Below, piece after piece: positions 1 to 9,728 of a stretch of DNA of 64,000 nucleotides (position 1 is its first letter; each line of letters opens with the position of its first letter). The stretch covers positions 434,001 to 498,000 of the forward strand of contig JACCLO010000006.1 in NCBI GenBank assembly GCA_029448655.1. Direction: 5' to 3'. Made by a program: the position numbers and the translations under genes. Source of the stretch: Wolfiporia cocos (Eukaryota; Basidiomycota; Agaricomycetes; Polyporales; Phaeolaceae). A model generated the notes under the pieces. The model searched no databases. It was not told the DNA's origin and saw only the letters and a list, made by a program, of their open reading frames with translations.

Positions 1-177
1 TCTTATCGCGGACAGCGGGAGTTGACTCGAGCGGTGCGCACGATGCCTCCGCCTATCCAGCCTGCTCGAGACTCGTGCGTCCCGCGTCGCGAAACGCCCG
101 GAGCCCCATAAATTGTGCCTGTGGGGTGACGCCGCCGTCCAGCTCCTCCTAGCCTACATCCACGCGCTGCATCCGCC

Positions 178-1796
178 ATGTCCGCCTCGACCGAATCTTA
201 CCTGTCACATGCCCGCTACGGGAAGGACAAGGTGCGCGTGTTCCGCGTCGTGCGTGAGGGAAAATGGCACCACGTCGTCGAGTACAACGTCACCGCGCTG
301 CTCGAGGGTGAGATCGACGTGAGGTGAGCGTTGGTCTCTAGCCCCCGTACCATAGCAGCGTGCAGGAACGCGTTCTTACACGCGTGCAGCTACACGAAGG
401 CGGACAACTCGGTCGTTGTTGCCACGGACTCGAGTGAGTGGTGTGTCTCCGTGGACGAATTGATGAATTGATGGCCCGACGCAGTCAAGAACATTACCTA
501 CTGTGCGTCAATCTAATCATGTCGCAGCCACCTTATTGGAACGGGCCCGCAGATCTCGCCAAGATCTCGCCGCACATCCTGCACCCTGAGCGGTTCGCGA
601 TCCACCTCGGCACGCACCTCGTCAGCAAGTATGCGCATATCCACAAGGCGTTTGTCACCATCGAGAAGCTGCGCTGGGCACGGATCCCCGTCGCGGAGGG
701 CGCGGGGGAAGCCAAGCCGCACCCACACGCGTTCTATCGCGACGGAGACGACAAGCGGATCGCGAAGGTCGAGGTGAGTGGAGGGCATGTGGCGCGTGTT
801 GGCTTCTGACGCACGCTCGCAGATCGATGGCACGGGTGGCAAGGACAAGCTGGTGGCAAAGGTGACTTCCGGGATCACCGATCTGCTTGGTCCGTACATT
901 CTCACAGCGGTGGCATACGGGCTGACGGAGCGCCACAGTGCTGAAATCGACCGGGTCGGCGTTCGAGAACTTTGTGCGGGACGAGTACACGACGCTCGTG
1001 GAGGTGAATGATCGGATCTTTAGCACGTCGATCGATCTCTCGTATGTATTTGCGCCGTTCGCGGTGCCCGCGCTGCAGGACGAGAAGAAGCTCGCGCTCG
1101 CGCTCGGCGAGGCGGCGCAGGGCACGGGGTGGGACGGCGAGGCGGTCGCGGAGGCGGCACGCAAGACCACGCTCGAGACGTTTGCGACGGACGAGAGCGC
1201 AAGCGTGCAGGTGCGCTGCGGAATCGTTGGGTGCTGCACGCGCTGACGCGCCATCACGTTGGCCAGGCGACGCTGTACAAGATGGCGCAGCTGATCATCG
1301 CGGAGAATGCGTCCGTGCAGAGCGTGACGTACGCGCTGCCCAACAAGCACTACGTCCCGGTGGACATGAAGTACATTGGGGTGGACAACATGACACCGTG
1401 CGTATCGCTCTTTCTTCACCGCGGGTGCGCAGCATGGCGGTCGAGGCTTCTCCCGGCGGGCGGCTGCAGGCCGGGCGCAATATAGCGAGGCGTCGGTATT
1501 AAGTTCTGGGGTCGGGCTGCCAGATTGGCAGTGGCCTCACCTGACCGGAGGCAGTACCGGGCGTCAAAGCGGCTACGTCGGGGGTGTGTTCGGTGACAAT
1601 TTCGCCCGCGGCGGGCGTCGGGGGTCAGTGTGGCGGCAAGCGGTGCTGACATGCGTGTGCAGGGCGGCGGCAGAGGTGTTCGTGCCCATCGCGGCGCCAA
1701 GGTACGGGATCTCGCTGCACCGAGCGGCGTGCGCTGACGTGGAGACGACTTGCCCGATGCAGCGGACTGATCTCAGCAACCATCTCACGCAAGTAG
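178..1796 (+). CDS. Urate oxidase (uricase)
   Basis: Oxidises urate to 5-hydroxyisourate in purine degradation, normally in peroxisomes. Nine exons: 178-323, 390-433, 485-502, 553-773, 823-889, 939-1210, 1267-1397, 1663-1701 and 1763-1796, giving 323 residues, the usual family length. The start follows an in-frame CT-rich leader and gives MSASTESYLSHARYGKDKV. Visible family marks are YGKD with the catalytic Lys (about residue 16), VVATDS with the catalytic Thr, PHILHPERFA, KSTGSAFENF and LPNKHYVPVDM with the catalytic His. All internal splice phases agree. The 265 nt intron 7 is much longer than the other introns (about 50-65 nt). The chain ends in -SRK rather than a canonical peroxisomal -SKL type tripeptide. 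The identity is very sure; the last two small exons are placed by matching the family C-terminus. Confidence 0.93.
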
Positions 1797-1799
1797 CGG

Positions 1800-1807
1800 T
1801 GACGTCA
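1800..1807. promoter_or_regulatory. CRE/ATF octamer TGACGTCA, copy 1
   Basis: A perfect palindromic TGACGTCA lies four bases after the uricase stop, so it is probably in its 3' UTR, and about 300 bp before the start of the zinc-finger regulator. The ATF/CREB family of bZIP proteins binds this octamer. That it acts on the downstream gene is inference. Confidence 0.4.
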
Positions 1808-2007
1808 TGCGCTCCACAACGCTAAACCGCTGCGCAGTCGATGGTCGCCAGGACTCTCGACTCCCCGGCCACGCAGGGCGCTGAGGTCTCGCGTAGTGAA
1901 TTGCTTTCTGTCGTCACAGGCGTGTGTAATGTACTCCTCGTTGCAGCAATCTAGTGTGACAAGTGTTCGTGCGCAACCAGACGCAGTCTGTGACGGCGAT
2001 AGGGTGA

Positions 2008-2015
2008 TGACGTCA
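2008..2015. promoter_or_regulatory. CRE/ATF octamer TGACGTCA, copy 2
   Basis: A second perfect TGACGTCA about 100 bp upstream of the regulator's ATG at 2114, a normal place for an upstream activating site. Two copies within 317 bp are unlikely by chance. Confidence 0.5.
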
Positions 2016-2113
2016 CACGCAGGAGCAGCGAGTGACCCGCCGGCGTCTTTATGATCCACCTCGGTCACTCCCCCCTCCGCTTGCCTTCCACCACCAACTC
2101 TGTCGTCCAAACC

Positions 2114-4984
2114 ATGGCCGGCGACCACAAGGTGCGCTGCTCGTCGTCGCCCGCGACGCCCCGCTCATCCCCCGCAGTGCCCCGTCTGCCAGTCCACGTT
2201 CACCCGGCCCCAGCATGTCGCCAGGCATATGCGCTCCCGTGAGTACACGCTCCATCGAACGTGGAGTATCGCGCCGCTCCCACTCATGTCCGCCCGCGCT
2301 CACACACTCCTCAGACACGGGCGATCGCCCGTACAAGTGCCAGCACTGTGGCGATCAGTTTGCCAGAAGGTGCGCTCTTTCCCCGCGATCTCGACTCGGT
2401 GCCCATTTTTCACCAGCGATCTGCTGTCACGACACGTAAATAAATGCCACGCCGCCGAGAGGCCACCCACCACGACTGCCCCCAACCGCCGAAAAGGCGC
2501 CGCAGCCGCCTCCAGGGCCACCACATCAAAGCAGGCATGCGACCAGTGCGTCCAGTCCAGCCTTCCCTGTGACGGCGCCAACCCATGCTGTGCGTGCCCC
2601 CTCTCGCTCTATCGCGCTCGAGTGACGCTCATGATCACACAGCAAAGTGTGTCCAGCGCAAGTGTCGATGCACCTACGTAAAGTTCCACCGCCAGACGGC
2701 CCCACAGGGCCCGGGGCATCCTGTCCCCAATCAGATCCCGCCCGCAGGCCGCACCCTCCTCCCGGGCACCTCACGGCTTCCCGAAGAGTTCCTCGTAGCG
2801 CCAGCCCAGACGTCCTATGCGTTTCCTACTATGTACAATCCGAACCCGAGCGGCGATTACGCGCTCCCTCCGACGTCGACGTCGATGTATCCCCACGCAT
2901 ATACGCACGCGGTTGATCCGCGAGAGTCTCCTGCGCCTCCCATTGCCATGGCGGCAAACTCCCGTGATGCGATGGACGGCTCCCCGGACATCATGTCTCG
3001 GTACCGCGTCCAGGCAGAGCTGCTTTCCCGCGCTGGTGTCCTCCCAAACGGCTCGCTTTCCGTGGGGCCCACTGCCGGCGCCCCCGCTGATGGTGCGCTC
3101 CCCGCCCATGCGTTGTACAACGACCCGCAGGCGCAGGCGCATTTCAGCCGCTACTCGCTCCCTATGCCTGCAGCACCGGCCTGGGCGCAGTCGCAGAATA
3201 GTCATTCCTTTCAGCCCGTCGACCACCGCAAAGAGTACGAGTCCTTTCCTGCCTCCCGGCAGCCCTTTCCTGAGCGCCAAGGAAACATCCATGCAAACAC
3301 AGGGGAGCCGTCGCTTCAGACCCATCCTCCCGCGCACGGAACAGCGTTTCCATCCATATCCTCCTCCGCCGGAAACCCAGGCAGCTACGCTGCCTCAAGC
3401 GTACCCTTCCACCACCGCGCGGAGGATCTAAACGACGACTTTGCGAGCGACGCAGGTAGCACGGGCCGCTCGCACTCTATCCCGAACAGCGCAAACTCGA
3501 GCAGCATCCACCTCCCCATGCCGGAGCAGCAGAGTCGTCAGCACAATTATTCGCTTCCAGGTTTCACACACGTTGATGCTGCGCACGACCAGGATGCAGC
3601 CGGCAATCATGGGCAGAACAACGCCTATAAGACCGAGTATGCGAGTGGGGGTGCTTTCGGGCACGACGGCCAGGGTGAGGGAGGATTCTCGTCCGCGTTC
3701 GGCCTTATGTCACTCGATGATCCAAACATCCTTGCTGGACTCTCTTCAGATTCGGCACCGTTCTTTTCCAATATACCCTCTAGCAACAGCGGGTCCGCAA
3801 GCGGCATGAACTTGCCGACACCGACACAGGATTTCATCGCAGCACTGAAGACCGGCAAGAGCGACGCGGACTCAAAGGAAATGAGAGACTTTTGGAAAAT
3901 GTATGTGCGCACGCCGCTGAGCGGCCCTGGAAGCGCGAACGGGCTAGCGCTTGCTACGCCGACGGGCCCGGGACACATGCTCGGCGCAGGTCGCCCATCG
4001 CCGACGAGGCGGCACTCGCGCGTTGCGTCTCTGCCCAGCATGAAGACCCCGCCGATTCACGCTGACGTGAACCTGAACGCATTCCCCTCCATCAACCGGT
4101 TCACGCTCAGCCTGAACGACAATTCGCGCAACCAACATCGCCGTGCGGACCCCTCAAGGGAACAGCGCGGCAACAACGACACCAACACCAACGCGTTCTC
4201 GTCCATCCGCACCACATTGCACGATGGAGAGGACCTGAAGAGCTACGAGCAGGCGGTGCTGGCACGCAAGGCGCCGATGAACCTGAACCTCGTCCCGAAG
4301 AGGAGAGGCACGATGCCCGCAAGTATCACTGCACCTAGCGCAATTCACCTGCAAGACTCGGACACACACGCCAGCAAGAGCGTCAGCCCCGTAGCACCCC
4401 ATCTCCCCCCTCCGCCGCCCCCACCGTACATGTCAAACAAGATACCCGACTTGCTGAACCGCCCTTCGTCGACGGCATCCAATTCTTCTTCCCTAGCCCA
4501 CGCATTCGGGGCCCAGGAACATGCTGGCCAACCCCAGCAGCGGTCGCGGCCGCCTTCGCAGAGCGGATACGAGGCCATGCGCCCGCCATCAGTTGCGTCG
4601 AGCACGGCGGTAGGCAGCTTGAGCGATGCCGGGACAGACTCGGATTCGTCTTATCGCCCTTCGTTCAAACGCCTAGCCTCCCAAACGTTGGGCCCCGATA
4701 ACGCAAAGCGGGCGCTCCTTGGGCCTGCTGGGTGGGACGACGACGCCGTGGACGACGATGACGACGACGATGGCGACTATATGCACCAGCGGACGCGCTC
4801 CTCGGGTGCATCGGCGGGCCAGGACTCGACGCAGAAATACGAGGCCGCCGTCGACCGTCCTATGGTCGGGATCTCGGATCGCCACCGCCGCGCGAGTTGT
4901 CCGACGACAGGCGTCTTGCCGGGTATGGGCCCTGGATTTGTGCAGCCCATGGAAAGGGGAGAGGCGCCGGCAACGGGCAGTTGA
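2114..4984 (+). CDS. Transcription factor with two C2H2 fingers plus a Zn2Cys6 cluster
   Basis: Predicted nuclear DNA-binding regulator of 882 residues. Exons: 2114-2131, 2178-2238, 2315-2369, 2417-2589 and 2643-4984. Finger 1 has C7, C10, H23 and H27; finger 2 has C35, C38, H51 and H56, joined by a classical TGDRPYK linker. After a basic spacer comes a fungal binuclear cluster, C86-x2-C89-x6-C96-x5-C102-x2-C105-x6-C112. The four small introns all fall inside the zinc modules, and splicing is needed to bring the Cys and His residues into register. The rest is Ser/Pro/Asn-rich and probably disordered. It includes a block around TPTQDFIAALKTGK and an acidic run of about 12 Asp/Glu-type residues near the C-terminus. 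The target genes are unknown. The mixed C2H2/Zn2Cys6 layout is a known but uncommon fungal arrangement. The architecture is sure; no specific ortholog is claimed. Confidence 0.9.
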
Positions 4985-7626
4985 GCGGGCGGCACGGCTG
5001 CCGCATGGCAGAGCGGCACCTGACTTGTGCGCGGGCGTATTCACGTCGCCCCGCCACATAATCTTGAGGTGGCGTCTCTTATTTTCTCTGATATCTGAAC
5101 GACGACGACTTTTTTGTCGGCATGTGGACGATCACTTTGCGAATATTCATGCTGAACGTTTGTTGATGCGGTAGTGTACCGTGTTGATACCTACCTACGC
5201 CATCGGCCATGCTGCGCCACGGTGCTATTCACGGGTACTATTCACGTCGGGTACCCAAGTCGCTGTCTATGCACCATCACTTTTACCATTGTCGTCGTAT
5301 CAACATACTGTACATGTACGATTAGTAGTGTCGTATTGTATGAACAGAAAATGCCTAGACGTTGCGCCCAATACCTGGCCGGGAGAACGTCCAGGAAGAT
5401 TTGACAATAGACAATATTATTAGTGACTGCGTTCGTGCGAGTGTGCCGCATGTGTGCTTTATTTTCTTGCGAACCCACGGGCCACCCTAGGCTGGCATTA
5501 CCTGCTGGGGCATAAGCGAATGCATGAGGGCCTAGACTTGCGTGTTCGCGCGCTCGTGCGTTGGTCATTACGAATGCATTGTCCAGAAGGTGCCCAAGAG
5601 AAGATAGGTGACGTCCGGTGACATTGGTATCTCTGCCATCTCGGTCGACGTCTGCGCTCCTTTCTTCGAGCACGTCGATCAGCATCTGGCTGCGCAGCAC
5701 GAGTATCAGAACGACCGTCTTCATATGCTCAGGCTGAACTGTGAGCCTAAAACAGCACGAGTTACCGTACATATCTGAACGCATACTGATTCCGGTCACG
5801 ATCCCATGACGATGATGCGATGACGCGATCCACTGCCAGCGACGCGCAGGGGCGAGGCCATTCAGGGAGCTCGTGAGGGCGTTTGAAGTACTGCCGGCCG
5901 AGACTCACTGACGCCTGTCCACCGATGTAATCTTGGCCTCCAACAACGCGAGCCTATAATGGCTTTATTCTTCCAGTGTAATCCAGCGCGAATACTGGAT
6001 TCGAACCTTTTGCCCCTCGCTATCTCTATGAGATATTAAGCAGAGGGAATTGTCTTCCCTGGCTCAAAGGCTCCTACAGTAACTGTATGATCCGCAAGCC
6101 TTGAGTGCTTCAGTCACTCGTGCACGATGGAAATTCTAAGAGAGGGCTTTGAAGCAATATGGGTCCGTGAGGGGTCCACAGAGAAGGTCCAATAGAGCAC
6201 CATATATATTTGTCCGATACAACGCCATGTATATATTTGCAAATATGGACCGGTGGAACTGAGGACGAAATCTAGACAACAGCAGGGCACAGACGCGGGC
6301 TGCACAAAGTCAGCGCGGAGGGGCACGCATGCCTGATAGCTCCTGCGTTTATGGCGCACGGCTCGGCCCTCGATTGATCTGGCTCCCAGAATGGCGGAGC
6401 TGCGATTGGGTCAATCCTAGGTCACACTGCTTCGATCATGCCTATCACCGCTCGATCTGTCAGACGGCTGGGTCTCGGTGTCAGGCACCATGAATAACGT
6501 AACGAGTATTTCGTCCGTTCGGTGCCGCCGCACGCTTTCGTTTGACAACACGGCCGGAGTATTTATGAGCTGTTCCGCCATGCACCATGCACAGAACCTC
6601 TGGGTCGAGATGTCTGTCGAAGTCGCCATGAGGACCGAGAATGTGACAAACGACGGGATGACTGCTCAAGGCAGGAAGGCCGGCAATACCACAAGGATGA
6701 CCAGTCTGTACATGAAGGTTGGTAATTCTTATAATATCACTGGTGTGCTGTGTCCAAGTCTTCAGTCCACGAGGTCTGACAAATCACGGAAGGCGAGGGA
6801 GGCACCTTTACGGCTGTGATGACCCTTCTATGCTCGGATAATGTGCCGTAGTCAACTTTCGAGCAGGCGACAGTATGTCTCCATCCAGAAGCGAGCAGCT
6901 TTCAGTCTACAGTGTCTGGTCTGTCCAGGTCCCTGGATGTTCCTCTGCGTGCCGTTCATCTGTCAGCTGGGATATAACTATTAGTACGACGAAATATGAA
7001 ATGAGAGCACACGTGGAGAGTGATTCAAGACAGCGACATGTACAGTATACCAATTTCTCACACGCCGATGGTAGAATCCACGGTGTAGTCGACCTTCTCG
7101 TCGGACGCCAAATGTGTTGTGATGGCACTGAGATTATAACTATGATTGGTCTGTCTATCTTTCAGGATGTTGGCCGCGTGTGTAGTCGTCGGGGTTCACT
7201 GTGCTGATAATGCTGTGAGACCTGCCGATGTCTGAGCAAGGACACTGCCACACACCTCCCAGAAAGCAATGTACGCCAGGCCTACTGGTGCTTTGCACCA
7301 ATAGCCGTCACGGAACCAGCTATGACATGATCGCAACTGATGAAGAGAGACAAAGCCTTCGTTATGACACTGGGATCATGCACACATAGCTGCAGCTGAG
7401 TTGACGTGATTGTAGGAGTTTGATGTGCGAGCTCATGCTGCGTCAGTGCGCGCCGTGAAACACGAGCATGTGACCGCGTGTGTGACATGAGCGGACGCGG
7501 TCAGTCACAGGCGGTGGACACGTCCACGTCACGAGAGCTGGGCTGTACGCGTCAGTCCGACAGTCCTGCTCAGTCTACTTGCTCACTTGCTCGCCCCCTT
7601 CGTGCCCTCGTCTGCCCTCCGCCGCC
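4985..7626. other. Gene-poor interval, 2.6 kb
   Basis: Open frames here are short, lack splice-consistent continuation and match no family I recognise. The interval holds the regulator's 3' UTR, some AT-rich sequence with TATATATTT repeats near 6200-6245, a lone tRNA B-box-like word on the minus strand (5997-6007), and the PHO88 promoter. Confidence 0.5.
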
Positions 7627-8504
7627 ATGAACGCTGCAGCATCGAACCTCGTCATCTCCCTCCTGGCGATGCAAGGTTAGCTCCCGGACCGCCCCCGCCA
7701 ATGCTTACGTTCTAACGTCGCCGCGCAGTCGCCAGGAAGATCGACTTCAACGATCCCCAGGTCCTGACGACGGTCCGTATCGCATACGTCGCCGTGCAGG
7801 CTATCATTCTCGCAACATACTACTTTACGTCGTACAAGGTCGGTCGACCGGCTTGTCTGTCGCCTGATATGCCTGAGAATTGCTGTGCAGATAAAGCAAA
7901 AGAATGACATGACGGTTCTCAAATATGGTATGTTGCAAGCTGTTCTGTGCTGGTCCGTGTTAACAAGTTTTTGCGCTAGTCGAACCGCCAAGTCCCATGG
8001 TCAGGCCATCGAGATCTCCGTTCCCAGTGCGAAGCTAACGCGGGCACACAGACCAAGGACGAGGGCCAGCTGGTCACGACCACCGTCAAGGACTATGACC
8101 TGTCGGAGACCAGCAAGCTCATGAAGGGCATATGGACTGGTATTGCAATGATGGCGTTCATGCATGGCTATCTGAAGTGTGTATCCGATCTCTGTCTATT
8201 GCAACAAATCTAACGCCTCTTTCGCTTCTCACTCGGCAGGTACACCCAGCCGCTCTTTGTTCAGGCGCTGATGGGTCTGAAGGGCCTGTATGATGCAAAG
8301 CCGGTTGCTATCCATATCCTGGGCAAGCCTGCAGAGGGTGACCTCAAGCGGCCATTCAAGGCCGGCGGGCTTATGGGCGGTGAGTATCCCGCACCTCTTA
8401 GAGACATACCCTGATCAACCTCTGCATTAGCCGCAACAAGCCCACAGACAGACAAGGCGGCGATCGACGCGGCCGAAAAGCGGACGGCGAAAAAGGACGA
8501 GTAG
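7627..8504 (+). CDS. PHO88: PHO88/SND3 family ER membrane protein
   Basis: ER-resident membrane protein of the SND pathway, which targets proteins to the ER independently of SRP; yeast Pho88 was first linked to phosphate transport. Seven exons: 7627-7675, 7729-7838, 7891-7927, 7980-7999, 8052-8176, 8240-8379 and 8431-8504, giving 184 residues, the normal size. Family signatures are ARKIDFNDPQVLTTVRIAY, KQKNDMTVLKYVEPPSPM, TTTVKDYDLSETSKLMKGI, MMAFMHGYLKYTQPLF and YDAKPV..HILGKPAEGDLKRPF. The tail is Lys-rich and ends KKDE. Two or three hydrophobic stretches are visible (about residues 4-16, 33-50 and 98-112). The gene converges on HSP10 with 386 bp between the stop codons. Confidence 0.93.
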
Positions 8505-8890
8505 AGCCCTTACATTACTATCCATTTGTAGGCTGCGTGAGACTGATCTGTATGGCTCTCATCCGGGTGAAAGGAATGACTTGTTTCCGTCCACTCTCTC
8601 CATACAAGCCCGCAGGCGTGAGCTTGATATCGGCAGCACAGACCTGTCGCCGCAACACTTCGTAGAACATTGGCGTGCAATTTGGAGATTTGCTCAGGAC
8701 CAGCACGGTCAATGATCGAGTAGGGATGCGTGCATTGTGCAAGTAATACATGGATGTTGGAACACTGAATGGATTAGCCGTAGGTTCTACAGTGGATATG
8801 TTAGCAACTTTTGGACAGCTCGACGTCTCGTCCCGAGACACCCTCAACGGAGACACCGGGCCCATAGGCCAGCACCGTGGTCACCACACA

Positions 8891-9386
8891 TCACTCCTGA
8901 ATCTTCGCAAGGATCTCCGAGTCCCGGAACAGGTAGTACTCCTGTACGCGCGTCGCGCGACTTGTTCAGCGAGCTTCTACGCGCGCACAGCAGTGGCAAC
9001 ATACCTCCTCGCCGACCTTGATCGCGTTGCCGCCCCATCCTGGCAGCAGGACACGGTCACCCGCCTTGACGGTGGTGGGGACGATCTGGCCGTCCTTGTT
9101 CGGCGCGCCGGGGCCGACGGCAATGACCGTTGCCTCCGGGAGGGGGTTGCTCGTGGCAGAGGCAGGGAGGAAGATGCCGGAGGCGGTTTTCTGCATTGCA
9201 GGAGTCAAGGGCCGTCACGGGTGAATACGACGCACACATACCACCTCGGGCTTGAATCTTTGTACGAGGACGCGGTCAAGGAGGGGCACGACGGCCTTGA
9301 TGGACTTGAACGTCGCCTGGGCAGCCTGCGGAGTTGTTCCAGTGAGCACGCGACAGAAAGCAGGGCACAAAGAACAAGCCAACCAT
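8891..9386 (-). CDS. HSP10: Mitochondrial 10 kDa chaperonin (GroES-like)
   Basis: Co-chaperonin that caps HSP60 in the mitochondrial matrix. Exons on the minus strand: 9386-9384, 9316-9242, 9190-9005 and 8941-8891, giving 104 residues, the standard length. The sequence shows VVPLLDRVLVQRFKPE, the mobile loop KTASGIFLP, the roof segment NPLPEATVIAVGPGAPNKDG, then DRVLLPGWGG and EEYYLFRDSEILAKIQE. The first coding exon is only the ATG; the intron begins directly after it with GTTGGC. This start gives MATFKSIKAVVP, as expected for the family, and no other upstream in-frame ATG was found. Likely heat-inducible (see the element at 9495-9507). Confidence 0.92.
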
Positions 9387-9494
9387 TGAGAAGGATGGAG
9401 GAGAGAACGCTGGCGGGATGTGCGTAGGAATCGGCGCCACGACTCCCGATCACTTTTCTACGGCGATGTTTGTCCCAGCCAAACAGAGCGGGTA

Positions 9495-9507
9495 GAATGC
9501 TCTCGAA
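9495..9507 (-). promoter_or_regulatory. Heat-shock element upstream of HSP10
   Basis: On the HSP10 strand this reads TTCGAGAGCATTC, a TTCnnGAAnnTTC heat-shock element with one mismatch in the middle unit, 109 bp upstream of the HSP10 ATG. HSF binding is inferred from position and consensus only. Confidence 0.5.
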
Positions 9508-9728
9508 ATTGTCGGACTAACGGCGAAGAAATGGTATTGCGCAGTGTGTAGTATGTGTACGTGAGTAAAGTGCTCGGGCTACATTGCAGACGATGCGGAT
9601 GATAGAGTAGAGTAGTGAATGAGATGCGAGACCATGAGCACCAGCAACAGTGACATATCAAGACAAGAAACAAACGAGTGGGGTGAGAGTGAGAGAAAAG
9701 AGCAGCACACACAAATGCAAGTCCGCCT

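Noticed and set aside
5997..6007. Perfect B box (GGTTCGAATCC on the minus strand), possible tRNA gene
   Set aside because: No A box at tRNA spacing, and the T stem, D stem and acceptor stem do not pair. Treated as chance or a very old tRNA-derived relic.
6478..6819. 113-residue plus-strand frame
   Set aside because: Antisense frames of similar length overlap it, and no motif or splice continuation was found.
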